DNA of 12,387 nt from Clostridiales bacterium UBA3705 (GTDB taxonomy: Bacteria > Bacillota_A > Clostridia > Oscillospirales > Oscillospiraceae), in NCBI GenBank assembly GCA_002372735.1, contig DFIE01000009.1:1-12387 (forward strand). Direction: 5' to 3'. The notes beneath the pieces were generated by a model. It ran no database searches. It saw only the letters and a program-made list of their open reading frames with translations, and was not told the DNA's origin. Below, one piece after another: positions 1 to 6,217 of the stretch (positions within the stretch are counted from its first letter, which is position 1; each line of letters starts with the position of its first letter). The position numbers and the translations under genes were made by a program.

Positions 1-134
1 TAAAAATGTTTAAAAACATTTTTATACTGCATCCCTATTTGGGTATGCAGCCCCGGGCAAGGGCCGGGGGAATCTGTTGTACCATATCTCTTCCTGCAAA
101 TCAAAATGATAAAACGATTTTTGAATCGTTTTAT
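1..134. repeat. Non-coding hairpin cluster
   Basis: No credible gene lies here. Four inverted repeats follow one another: an 11-bp A/T stem at 1-11 with 14-24; an imperfect stem at 27-35 with 41-50 (one bulged T at 44); a 6-bp C/G stem at 51-56 with 64-69; and an 11-bp stem at 109-119 with 124-134. The first and last have A-rich left arms and T-rich right arms, so they could be bidirectional terminators for genes to the left or for minus-strand read-through. Their role is inferred from shape only. Confidence 0.45.
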
Positions 135-172
135 TGGAGAAGCGTATGAAAGGCCGGCCGGCCCCCCAACGC

Positions 173-204
173 AAAAAAACGCCCCGCTGCCATGCAGCGG
201 GGCG
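173..204 (-). terminator. Rho-independent terminator of the sortase-type gene
   Basis: A perfect 11-bp GC-rich stem (180-190 with 194-204, loop CAT) is followed, reading the minus strand, by seven T residues (complement of 173-179). It lies 14 bases beyond the stop codon of the secreted-protein gene that ends at 218. Confidence 0.9.
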
Positions 205-217
205 ATTTTACAGTGAC

Positions 218-673
218 TTACTTGTTCCGGATCAGCTTGCGGGTGGCAACATAGGCGCCGCACAGACCGATCATCACCAGGCCGAACAGCACCAGCACAG
301 GGCTGCCGGTGGAGGGAGAGGTATTGGTCTTGTCGGTGGGGTTCTCGGTGGGGGTCACGTCCTTGTACTTGACGTGGACCACGCAGTCGCCCTTCACGGT
401 GAAGGTGATGGTGTTGCCGTTGATGACCAGGTTCTCGTACTTGCCTTCAATGACAAAGCTGTCGAACTTGTAGTTGTCCTTGTCAGAGGCGGTGTAGGTG
501 AAGGTCTCGCCGTCCTTGTGCATCTCAACCCTGTCAGACACGGGGGTGGGCAGGTCAAGGATCACCTCAATCTTGTATTCGGGATTTTCTTCGGCGCTGC
601 CCTCGGCAAAAGCAACGCAGGTCACGCTGAAGATGGTAACCAGGGCCAGAAGCAGGGCCAACACTTTTTTCAT
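218..673 (-). CDS. Small secreted protein with SPSTG sortase-type C-terminus
   Basis: This 151-residue protein is built for export and cell-wall anchoring. Residues 1-23 form a signal peptide (MKKVLALLLA, cleavage likely after AFA-23). Residues about 55-105 resemble a divergent InlB B-repeat (Flg_new_2-like) beta domain, with an NYKFDSFVIEG stretch and a final TFTVKGDCVVHVKYK strand. A short Thr/Pro/Asn linker leads to SPSTG (119-123), a hydrophobic segment (about 125-143) and the basic tail RKLIRNK. SPxTG-type motifs are known substrates of clostridial class B-like sortases. The ATG at 673 is chosen because AGGAGGA lies 7 bases upstream; a longer reading frame to 730 would run into the -10 box. 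No sortase gene is in the window. The domain call is by pattern only; a role in surface display or adhesion is inferred. Confidence 0.85.
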   Translation of the reverse strand: MKKVLALLLALVTIFSVTCVAFAEGSAEENPEYKIEVILDLPTPVSDRVEMHKDGETFTYTASDKDNYKFDSFVIEGKYENLVINGNTITFTVKGDCVVHVKYKDVTPTENPTDKTNTSPSTGSPVLVLFGLVMIGLCGAYVATRKLIRNK

Positions 674-718
674 GATGAATTCCTCCTCTAAAGAATTACT
701 GGCGCTTTTACAAAGTCC

Positions 719-746
719 ATTATAACACATATTTTGGATTTGTAAA
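719..746 (-). promoter_or_regulatory. Sigma-A promoter of the sortase-type gene
   Basis: On the minus strand TTTACA (741-746), a 16-base spacer and TATAAT (719-724) are visible. A TGT directly upstream of the -10 makes it an extended -10 promoter. The predicted transcript start near 712 gives a leader of about 40 bases that contains the ribosome-binding site. Confidence 0.8.
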
Positions 747-788
747 TAGCTAAATTCGTGAATTTTTAGTCAGTTTTGGCTGGAAAAT

Positions 789-1871
789 TTATACAATCAT
801 TTCATACGGACCGATTTCTGCCTGCTCCAGATACCGTCCCAGCGCCTTGGGGGAAAAGATTCCCAGGTCAGTGACCACCCCGGTCACCAGCTCCGGCGGC
901 GTGATGTCAAAGGAGGGGTAGTACCCCTTCACCCCCGGCGCCGCGGTGCGCACGCCCATGGCCTGCAGGACGAATTCCGGGTCCCGCAGCTCAATGTGGA
1001 CGCTCTCCCGGTCGGGGTGCCCTGCATCCGGCACCCCTGTGACGTAGAAGGGGATGCCATGGTAGCGGGCGGCAATGGCAATCTGGTAGGTGCCCACCTT
1101 GTTTACCACGTGGCCGTCCAGACAGATGGCGTCGGCGGCGCAGGTAAAGGCGTCGATGCCCTCCCGGGCCATGACGTAGGCGGGCATATTGTCGGTGATC
1201 ACCGTGGTGTCAAAGCCCATTTCGCTGCACACCGTGGCGGTGAGTCTGGCGCCCTGGAAGTAGGGCCGGGTTTCCGGGCAGAACAGGCGCAGCTTCATGC
1301 CCCGGGCCCTGGCCTGGCGGAGCATCATGCCCACAATGGTCTCCCCAAAGCACTGGGTCATGATCTTTGCGTCCTTGGGGAACCGGTCCACCAGGTGGGC
1401 GGCAATCCGGTCCACCTTGGTGTAGCGCAGGTTGTTGGACCGAATCAGGTGGTCCACAATGGCCCGGTCCACAGCCCTGCCCTCGTCCAGGGCCAGGCGG
1501 GCGGCCTCCATGCAGCCGCCGGTGATCCGCGCCATCCGGCCCACGGTGGTGGGCCTGGCGTGGGAGATGGTCCGGGCGGCCCGGGCCAGGTATTCCAGCT
1601 GCCCGGCCGTGTCCAGCTGCCGGCACTCCCAGGCTGCCAGGGCCATGCCCGCTGCCGCGGCGGTAAAGGGGCCGCAGCTCTGGGTCACCATGTCGGTGAT
1701 GGCCTGGGCCACCTGCTGATGGGTGCGGCAGGTGACAAACTCCACCCGGGCGGGATAAATCCGCCGGTCCAGAATCCGCACCGCCCCGTCCTCATACCAG
1801 GCGATGTTCTCGTAGCGCAGCATAAAGGCCAGGTCGTGATCCGCCCGCTGGGGGGCGCCGCGGTCAATCAT
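789..1871 (-). CDS. MtnA-family sugar-phosphate isomerase (methylthioribose-1-phosphate isomerase-like)
   Basis: This 360-residue protein belongs to the MtnA/eIF2B-alpha-like fold. MtnA converts the aldose 5-methylthioribose-1-phosphate to the ketose 5-methylthioribulose-1-phosphate in methionine salvage. Family signatures visible: CPETRPYFQGARLTA (198-212), a catalytic-type Cys174 in MTQCFGET, Asp247 in AADAICLDGHVVNKVGTY (matching the family GADRI...NKIGTY block), and PSFDITPPELVTGVVTDLG (319-337). The Cys context (QCFGET instead of the usual HCNAG) and the ADAI/LDGHVVNK block are divergent, so the substrate could be another 5-deoxy- or 5-alkylthio-ribose-1-phosphate. The ATG overlaps the end of the amidohydrolase gene by 8 bases (ATGATTGA), with GGGAG just upstream, which suggests translational coupling. 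An internal Met at residue 17 is a less likely start. No kinase, phosphorylase, dehydratase or aldolase of the pathway is in the window. Confidence 0.85.
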   Translation of the reverse strand: MIDRGAPQRADHDLAFMLRYENIAWYEDGAVRILDRRIYPARVEFVTCRTHQQVAQAITDMVTQSCGPFTAAAAGMALAAWECRQLDTAGQLEYLARAARTISHARPTTVGRMARITGGCMEAARLALDEGRAVDRAIVDHLIRSNNLRYTKVDRIAAHLVDRFPKDAKIMTQCFGETIVGMMLRQARARGMKLRLFCPETRPYFQGARLTATVCSEMGFDTTVITDNMPAYVMAREGIDAFTCAADAICLDGHVVNKVGTYQIAIAARYHGIPFYVTGVPDAGHPDRESVHIELRDPEFVLQAMGVRTAAPGVKGYYPSFDITPPELVTGVVTDLGIFSPKALGRYLEQAEIGPYEMIV

Positions 1872-3159
1872 ACAGCTCCCGCAGGGCGCTGCGGGCCTCG
1901 TACATGACCTTCTCCGCGTCCAGGGTCAGATACTCGCCGTTCTCATACAGGATCTGTCCGTCCACCATGGTCATGCACACGTCGCTGCCCTGGGCGGCGT
2001 AGGCCAGCATGGCGGGGTAGTCAAAGGCGGGGATCAGGTGGGGCTTGTCAAAGTCGATGGCCACGATGTCGGCCTTTTTGCCCACCTTCAGCTCGCCGGT
2101 GTCCTCCCGGCCCTGGAGCCTTGCCCCGTTCCGGGTGGCCATGGTGAGCAGGTCGCCGGGCTTCATCACGGTGGGGTCGCCGGTGTAGCCGTTGTGGATG
2201 ATGGCGGCCAGGTGGAGCTCCTCCAGCATGTTCAGATTGTTGTTGCTGGCGGCCCCGTCGGTGCCCAGGGTGACGTTCAGGCCCTTGTCCAGCATCCGCT
2301 GCACCGGGGCAAAGCCGCTGCCGATCTTCATGTTGCTGGAGGGACAGTGCACCGGGCTGACGCCGTTGGCCTTCAGGATATCCATATCCTCCTCGGTGAG
2401 CCACACGCAGTGGGCCGCGGTGGTGGGGCTGCGGAAGGTGCCCAGCTGCTCAAACAGGGCGGCGGGGGTCATGCCGTATTTTTCCACGCAGGCCTGCTGC
2501 TCGTGCTTGGTCTCGGACAGGTGCAGGTGCATCCGTCCGCCCCGGGCCAGGCACTCGGCGCTGTAGGCCCGGATGGTCTCGGGGGTGTTGGTGTACTCCG
2601 CGTGGATGCAGAAGTCGATTTTGATCTTGCCCCCGTTGTAGTTGTGGAACTGCTCAAACAGGGCGATGCCCTCCTTGCAGTCCTGGTTTTTCTCGTAGGG
2701 CAGGTCGGGCCGGCCCTGGGTGGAGCGGGTGATGTTGGCCTTCATGCCGGCCCGGCACAGGGCCTCAATGGTCACCTCGCTGCGGTAGTACATATCGGAA
2801 AAGGAGGTGATGCCGCTGCTCAGCATTTCCAGGATGGCCAGCTCGCTGGCGCTGCGGATCCCCCGGTCGGTCCACCGGGCCTCGGTGGGGAAGATATAGT
2901 GGTACAGCCAGTCCTGCAGCTTCAGATCCGAACCGATGCCCCGCAGAAAGACCATGGGGCTGTGGCAGTGACAGTTGATCAGCCCGGGAATCAGCAGCTT
3001 GCCCTTCAGATCCTTTTCCCGGTCAAAGGGGGTCTCCGGCGCGGTTTCGGACAGGTAACAGATGGTGTCCCCCTCCACGCCCAGATAGGCGTCCCTGAGC
3101 GTATGCCAGCGGTCGCCCTCCAGCGTGAGAATGTCACAGTGCTTGAGCAGAAGACGCAT
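1864..3159 (-). CDS. MtaD-family amidohydrolase (methylthioadenosine / S-adenosylhomocysteine deaminase-like)
   Basis: This 431-residue cytosolic metal-dependent hydrolase belongs to the TRZ/ATZ/MtaD group, which deaminates adenosine derivatives such as 5'-methylthioadenosine, S-adenosylhomocysteine or 5'-deoxyadenosine to the inosine form. Metal and catalytic residues are all present: His64 and His66 in PGLINCHCH, His213 and Glu216 in HLHLSE, His250 in TAAHCVWL, and Asp301 in LGTDGAASNNNLNML. HCPSSNMKIGSG (271-282) is the usual family block. The family HAPYT block reads HAEYT here (186-190), a change near the substrate site that may matter for specificity. Start ATG at 3159 has AAAGGAAG about 9 bases upstream and a perfect promoter. 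It overlaps the downstream mtnA-like gene, so the two enzymes probably act in one salvage route for the adenosine by-products of SAM use. The exact substrate cannot be told from sequence. Confidence 0.88.
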   Translation of the reverse strand: MRLLLKHCDILTLEGDRWHTLRDAYLGVEGDTICYLSETAPETPFDREKDLKGKLLIPGLINCHCHSPMVFLRGIGSDLKLQDWLYHYIFPTEARWTDRGIRSASELAILEMLSSGITSFSDMYYRSEVTIEALCRAGMKANITRSTQGRPDLPYEKNQDCKEGIALFEQFHNYNGGKIKIDFCIHAEYTNTPETIRAYSAECLARGGRMHLHLSETKHEQQACVEKYGMTPAALFEQLGTFRSPTTAAHCVWLTEEDMDILKANGVSPVHCPSSNMKIGSGFAPVQRMLDKGLNVTLGTDGAASNNNLNMLEELHLAAIIHNGYTGDPTVMKPGDLLTMATRNGARLQGREDTGELKVGKKADIVAIDFDKPHLIPAFDYPAMLAYAAQGSDVCMTMVDGQILYENGEYLTLDAEKVMYEARSALRELYD

Positions 3160-3203
3160 ATTTGATCTCTTCCTTTCTCCACAAGCGGATGGTATTTCTG
3201 AAT

Positions 3204-3232
3204 ATTATACGTGAAAAAGCCCGGGCTGTCAA
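3204..3232 (-). promoter_or_regulatory. Full-consensus sigma-A promoter of the amidohydrolase-isomerase operon
   Basis: On the minus strand TTGACA (3227-3232), exactly 17 bases and TATAAT (3204-3209) are found: a perfect match to the housekeeping consensus. Transcription should start near 3197, giving a leader of about 38 bases. No operator or riboswitch fits between it and the start codon, so expression is probably constitutive. Confidence 0.92.
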
Positions 3233-3298
3233 TCGAAGCCGGGGGAATTTGGCCTTTTGCACGAAAAGCGCCGCCGGGTTTTGTGGATTCAGCCGGTG

Positions 3299-3327
3299 AA
3301 AAAAGCGCCGGCCCAAAAGGCCGGCGC
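3299..3327 (-). terminator. Rho-independent terminator of the capA-like gene
   Basis: A 9-bp stem GCGCCGGCC/GGCCGGCGC (3305-3313 with 3319-3327, loop CAAAA) is followed on the minus strand by six T residues (complement of 3299-3304). It starts 8 bases past the capA-like stop codon and isolates that gene from the amidohydrolase operon. Confidence 0.92.
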
Positions 3328-3335
3328 CGCAGCGG

Positions 3336-4562
3336 TTATTGTCCCGTAATCTCGTGGTACAGCTCCCACATCTCCTCAACAGAGGTGTTGTCAATCAAGT
3401 GGTGGGCGGCCATGTCGTCGGTGTAATCCTCCAGCGCCATGGGGTAAAACTCCCACCGGCCAAAGTCGTGGGTGCCGTAGGTCATGGTGGGGCGCAGGCT
3501 GCAGTCGGAGACGTACACCCCGTAATCGTCCCGGCTGATGGTCAGGCAGGCCATGCCGCCCAGCATATTCTGCCCCGCCGCCATGTGGGAGACAAAGTTG
3601 CCCAGGGACCAGTACACCGGCATGTGGTTGCCGTCCTTGCCCGTCAGGATCTCCAGGGGCTGCAGGGTGTGGGTGTGGCCGCCGATGACCGCGTCCACGC
3701 CCTGGTCGGCAAAGAACCGGGCCCATCTGCGCTGAAAGTCGTCCGGGGCAAAGGTGTTCTCAGATCCCCAGTGGGGGAAGACCAGCACCAGGTCCGCCTG
3801 GGCCCTGGCCTGGGCGATCTGGGCCGCGATCCGGTCCTCGTCGTCCAGGTAGTCGATCATATAGTCCTCGGGGGGCAGGCCGGCGTTGGTGCCGTAGGTG
3901 TAGTTCAGCATGGCAATGCGCATACCCTGGCACTCCACCACGCGGATGGTGTCAGCGTCGGCCTGGCTGTCGTGGATGCCCAAAAAGGTCATCTCCGGGT
4001 GCTGCCGCCAAAAGGCGATGGTGTCCAGAATGCCGCGGCTGCCCTTGTCCAGGCAGTGGTTGGTGGCCTGGAGGACCACGTCAAACCCGGTGTCGATCAG
4101 CGCCTCGCCGATCTGCACCGGCCCGCCAAAGGAGGGGTAGTTGGTGAACTCCTCCGGGTCGTTGATGTAAATGGTCTCCTGGTTGATCACCGCCAGATCC
4201 GCGGCGGAGATCTCATCCTTTACATACCGGTACATGGGCCGGAAGTCATAGCCTCCGTCCTCGGTCTGGCCGGACCACATCACGGTGTTGTGCATCAGGT
4301 TGTCGCCCACGCAGAGCATGGTGATGCTTTGGGTGGGGGTGCGGTCCTCCGGCCGCAGGGTTTTGGGGTCCACCGGCTCGGTGGGGGCCTGGGTGACGGC
4401 CTCAGTCTGTGGGGGCGCGGGGGGCTCCGGCGCAGGCCGCAGCAGGGTCAGCAGCAGCATCCCTGCCAGCAGCACAATTCCTGCCCCCAGGGCAATCACC
4501 AGCAGCAGCTGGGAATCCGGCTTTTTTGCCGGGGCGGCCTGGGGCAGCTCGTTGGGTTCCAT
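3336..4562 (-). CDS. Membrane-anchored CapA-family protein
   Basis: This 408-residue protein has a short cytoplasmic N-terminus, one membrane segment (about 18-41), a Pro/Thr-rich linker (42-76) and an outside-facing CapA (PGA_cap) domain with a metallophosphatase-like fold. Family motifs in order: CVGDNLMH (84-91), NQET (127-130), ATNHCLDKG (166-174), PHWGSE (263-268), GGHTH (294-298) and WSLGNF (318-323). The Asp, Asn and His residues of these blocks are those expected to bind metal. The founding member acts in poly-gamma-glutamate capsule synthesis in Bacillus, but no capB, capC or capE partner is nearby, and solitary CapA proteins of gut Clostridia have no settled role. Start ATG at 4562 has AAAGGAAG 10 bases upstream. 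The gene has its own promoter and terminator, so it is a single-gene unit. Family call is firm, function is not. Confidence 0.9.
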   Translation of the reverse strand: MEPNELPQAAPAKKPDSQLLLVIALGAGIVLLAGMLLLTLLRPAPEPPAPPQTEAVTQAPTEPVDPKTLRPEDRTPTQSITMLCVGDNLMHNTVMWSGQTEDGGYDFRPMYRYVKDEISAADLAVINQETIYINDPEEFTNYPSFGGPVQIGEALIDTGFDVVLQATNHCLDKGSRGILDTIAFWRQHPEMTFLGIHDSQADADTIRVVECQGMRIAMLNYTYGTNAGLPPEDYMIDYLDDEDRIAAQIAQARAQADLVLVFPHWGSENTFAPDDFQRRWARFFADQGVDAVIGGHTHTLQPLEILTGKDGNHMPVYWSLGNFVSHMAAGQNMLGGMACLTISRDDYGVYVSDCSLRPTMTYGTHDFGRWEFYPMALEDYTDDMAAHHLIDNTSVEEMWELYHEITGQ

Positions 4563-4587
4563 GGGGCAGACACTTCCTTTCTGCTAG

Positions 4588-4616
4588 AGTATACAGGAAA
4601 ACGGCGGGATTTGCAA
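4588..4616 (-). promoter_or_regulatory. Sigma-A promoter of the capA-like gene, nested in the trmO terminator
   Basis: On the minus strand TTGCAA (4611-4616), 17 bases and TATACT (4588-4593) are found. The -35 box is formed by the loop-side bases of the hairpin that ends the upstream trmO-like transcript. The predicted start is near 4581. Confidence 0.7.
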
Positions 4617-4628
4617 CCGCAAATCCCG
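4598..4628 (-). terminator. Rho-independent terminator of the trmO-like gene
   Basis: A perfect 10-bp stem (4605-4614 with 4619-4628, loop AACC) lies 6 bases past the trmO-like stop. On the minus strand it is followed after CCG by a short T run (4598-4601). The T tract is only four long, so some read-through into the capA-like gene is possible. Confidence 0.7.
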
Positions 4629-4634
4629 GCAAAC

Positions 4635-5318
4635 TCATACTTTGTCCAGTCCGGTCACCCGCAGGACGCTGCCGTCCACGGTAAAGCGCACCTGCCAGCC
4701 CCCAAAGTCCATGCCGTAGCTTCGCCCGCTTGTGCGCTGATAGGCGGGGCGGGGGTCCTGGGCCAGCACGGCCCCCAGGGCCTCCAGCTGTGCAGGGTCC
4801 ATTTTGCCGGCCAGGGCAGGGGGGACCTCCACCTTCAGCAGATCGTCGGGGGCGGCGGCGGCAAAGCCGCCTCGGGCCTCCGGGTGGGCATCGGCATAGG
4901 GCAGATAGGGCTTGATGTCATAGATGGGGGTGCCGTCCATCAGATCCGCACCGGAGACCACCAGCACCGTGCCCGCGTCCCGGGTGACCTCCAAACCCTC
5001 CAGCGCCACGCAGGAGAGGCCCAGGGGATTGGGCCGGAAGGGGGAGCGGGTGGCAAATACCCCCATCCGGGCGTTGCCACCCAGCCGGGGAGGCCGCACC
5101 GTGGGGGACCAGTGCTCCCGCACCGCCTGGGAAAACTGCCAGATCAGCCACAGGTGGGAAAAGCCCTCCAGGCCCCGCAGGGCCTCCGGGTTGCGAAACT
5201 CCGGCGCAAACACCACCCTGGAGCGCACCTGGGGCACCAGGCCGCTCTGCCGGGGGATGCCGAACTTGGCGGTATAGTCGTTGTGAATGGTGGCAATCAC
5301 CTGTATCGTATGCTCCAT
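4635..5318 (-). CDS. trmO: TrmO/TsaA-family tRNA (t6A37) N6-methyltransferase
   Basis: This 227-residue protein belongs to the TsaA/TrmO (formerly YaeB) family, which uses SAM to methylate N6 of threonylcarbamoyladenosine at position 37 of certain tRNAs, fine-tuning decoding of ACY threonine codons. The family hallmark GVFATRSPFRPNPLGLS (86-102) and DLMDGTPIYDIKPYLPY (125-141) are intact, as are the N-terminal IGxIxS-like strand (IQVIATIHNDY) and the C-terminal part. Length is close to the 235 residues of the E. coli enzyme. The ATG at 5318 is preferred, with GAGGTG 4 bases upstream and family homology starting at once; an upstream reading frame to 5564 would cross this gene's own promoter and the response regulator start. 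It is monocistronic and divergent from the two-component operon. Confidence 0.9.
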   Translation of the reverse strand: MEHTIQVIATIHNDYTAKFGIPRQSGLVPQVRSRVVFAPEFRNPEALRGLEGFSHLWLIWQFSQAVREHWSPTVRPPRLGGNARMGVFATRSPFRPNPLGLSCVALEGLEVTRDAGTVLVVSGADLMDGTPIYDIKPYLPYADAHPEARGGFAAAAPDDLLKVEVPPALAGKMDPAQLEALGAVLAQDPRPAYQRTSGRSYGMDFGGWQVRFTVDGSVLRVTGLDKV

Positions 5319-5346
5319 GGCGCACCTCTGCAGTGAAGATGGGTCT

Positions 5347-5375
5347 ATTGTACAACAGCGCCTGCCCCTGCGCAA
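5347..5375 (-). promoter_or_regulatory. Probable trmO promoter
   Basis: On the minus strand TTGCGC (5370-5375), 17 bases and TACAAT (5347-5352) are found. The -10 is good and the -35 is weak. The start would be near 5340, leaving a leader of about 22 bases before the ATG. Confidence 0.55.
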
Positions 5376-5423
5376 GAGAAAAAACCCGTCCCGGAGACAA
5401 AGAATTTTTAAGGATTTTGTCAA

Positions 5424-5452
5424 TTGATTTTCCCGGCCTGCTCTGCTATCAT
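5424..5452 (+). promoter_or_regulatory. Probable promoter of the two-component operon
   Basis: TTGATT (5424-5429), 17 bases and TATCAT (5447-5452) match sigma-A spacing. The start would be near 5459. The leader contains two interleaved short inverted repeats (ACAGGA/TCCTGT at 5458-5463 and 5480-5485; TGCGA/TCGCA at 5471-5475 and 5488-5492), whose role is unknown. GATTTT copies 13 bases apart (5413 and 5426) next to the -35 could be a response-regulator site, a weak suggestion. Confidence 0.55.
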
Positions 5453-5515
5453 GTAGAACAGGAATGAATTTGCGAGACATCCTGTATTCGCACTCAGAAA
5501 GGAAGCAATGTCCCC

Positions 5516-6199
5516 ATGTATCGTATCTTGGTTTGTGATGATGAAAAGGATATCGTCTCCGCACTGAAAATCTATCTCTCAGCGCCGGACTACGAGGTGC
5601 TGGAGGCCTATGACGGGCTGCAGGCCCTGGAGCTGTTTGGCAGCCAGGAGATTCATCTGGTGCTGCTGGATATCATGATGCCCGGGATGGACGGCCTGGC
5701 GGTGATGCGGGCCATTCGGGCCGAATCCAACGTGCCGGTGATCCTGCTCTCCGCCCGCAGCGAGGATGAGGATAAGATCCAGGGCCTGAATCTCGGCGCC
5801 GACGACTACATTACCAAGCCCTTCAACCCGGTGGAGGTCCAGGCCAGGGTCCGGTCCCAGCTGCGGCGATATATGCAGCTGGGGGGCGGCGGCCCGCGCA
5901 CCATCAAGGTGGGCGGCATTGTCCTGGACGACAACGCCAAGGCAGTCACTGTAGACGGCGAGCGGGTCAGCCTGACGCCGTTGGAGTATGACATCCTCTG
6001 CCTTCTGATGAAAAACGTCGACAAGGTGTTCTCTCCCAAGGAGATCTATCGCATTGTCTGGGACGAGTCCCCCATGGGGGCGGAGAATGCCGTGGCGGTG
6101 CATATCCGCCACATCCGTGAAAAGATTGAGATCAATCCCGCCGAGCCCCGGTATCTCAAGGTGGTCTGGGGCAAGGGGTACAAGATCCAGGAACAGTAA
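5516..6199 (+). CDS. OmpR/PhoB-family response regulator
   Basis: This 227-residue cytoplasmic transcription regulator has a receiver domain at 1-118 and a winged-helix DNA-binding domain at about 130-227. The acidic pocket is Asp8/Asp9 (CDDEKD), the phosphorylated Asp is Asp52 (LLDIMMPGMDG), and the switch residues are Ser79 and Lys101 (YITKPF). The effector domain shows the typical LTPLEYDILCLL helix, the recognition region ENAVAVHIRHIREKI and the closing wing VWGKGYKI. Length is normal. Start ATG at 5516 is 10 bases after GGAAG; the ATG at 5508 is out of frame. It is followed 18 bases later by its partner kinase on the same transcript. Sequence style is close to the VanR-like group of Firmicutes, but the target genes and signal cannot be read from the window. 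Confidence 0.95.
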   Translation: MYRILVCDDEKDIVSALKIYLSAPDYEVLEAYDGLQALELFGSQEIHLVLLDIMMPGMDGLAVMRAIRAESNVPVILLSARSEDEDKIQGLNLGADDYITKPFNPVEVQARVRSQLRRYMQLGGGGPRTIKVGGIVLDDNAKAVTVDGERVSLTPLEYDILCLLMKNVDKVFSPKEIYRIVWDESPMGAENAVAVHIRHIREKIEINPAEPRYLKVVWGKGYKIQEQ

Positions 6200-6217
6200 G
6201 CGGCAGGGGAGCGGGCC

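Noticed and set aside
674..730. N-terminal extension of the SPSTG protein up to 730
   Set aside because: It would place the start codon upstream of the transcript start predicted by the TTTACA/TATAAT promoter and leave the signal peptide internal.
996..1907. Plus-strand open frame opposite the MtnA-like gene
   Set aside because: Shadow frame with Gly/His-rich composition and no recognisable motif.
2038..3165. Plus-strand open frame opposite the amidohydrolase
   Set aside because: Shadow frame of a gene with all catalytic motifs; no ribosome-binding site or domain.
3134..3394. Minus-strand small frame between the capA-like gene and the amidohydrolase
   Set aside because: It spans the capA end, its terminator and the perfect amidohydrolase promoter, so it cannot be a separate gene.
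3339..5336. Long plus-strand open frame (665 codons) opposite the capA-like and trmO-like genes
   Set aside because: It crosses two genes, a terminator and a promoter, has low-complexity Gly/His/Val content and no family similarity.
5319..5564. N-terminal extension of the TrmO protein up to 5564
   Set aside because: It overlaps the response regulator start and the divergent promoters, and adds an Arg/His-rich segment not found in the family.
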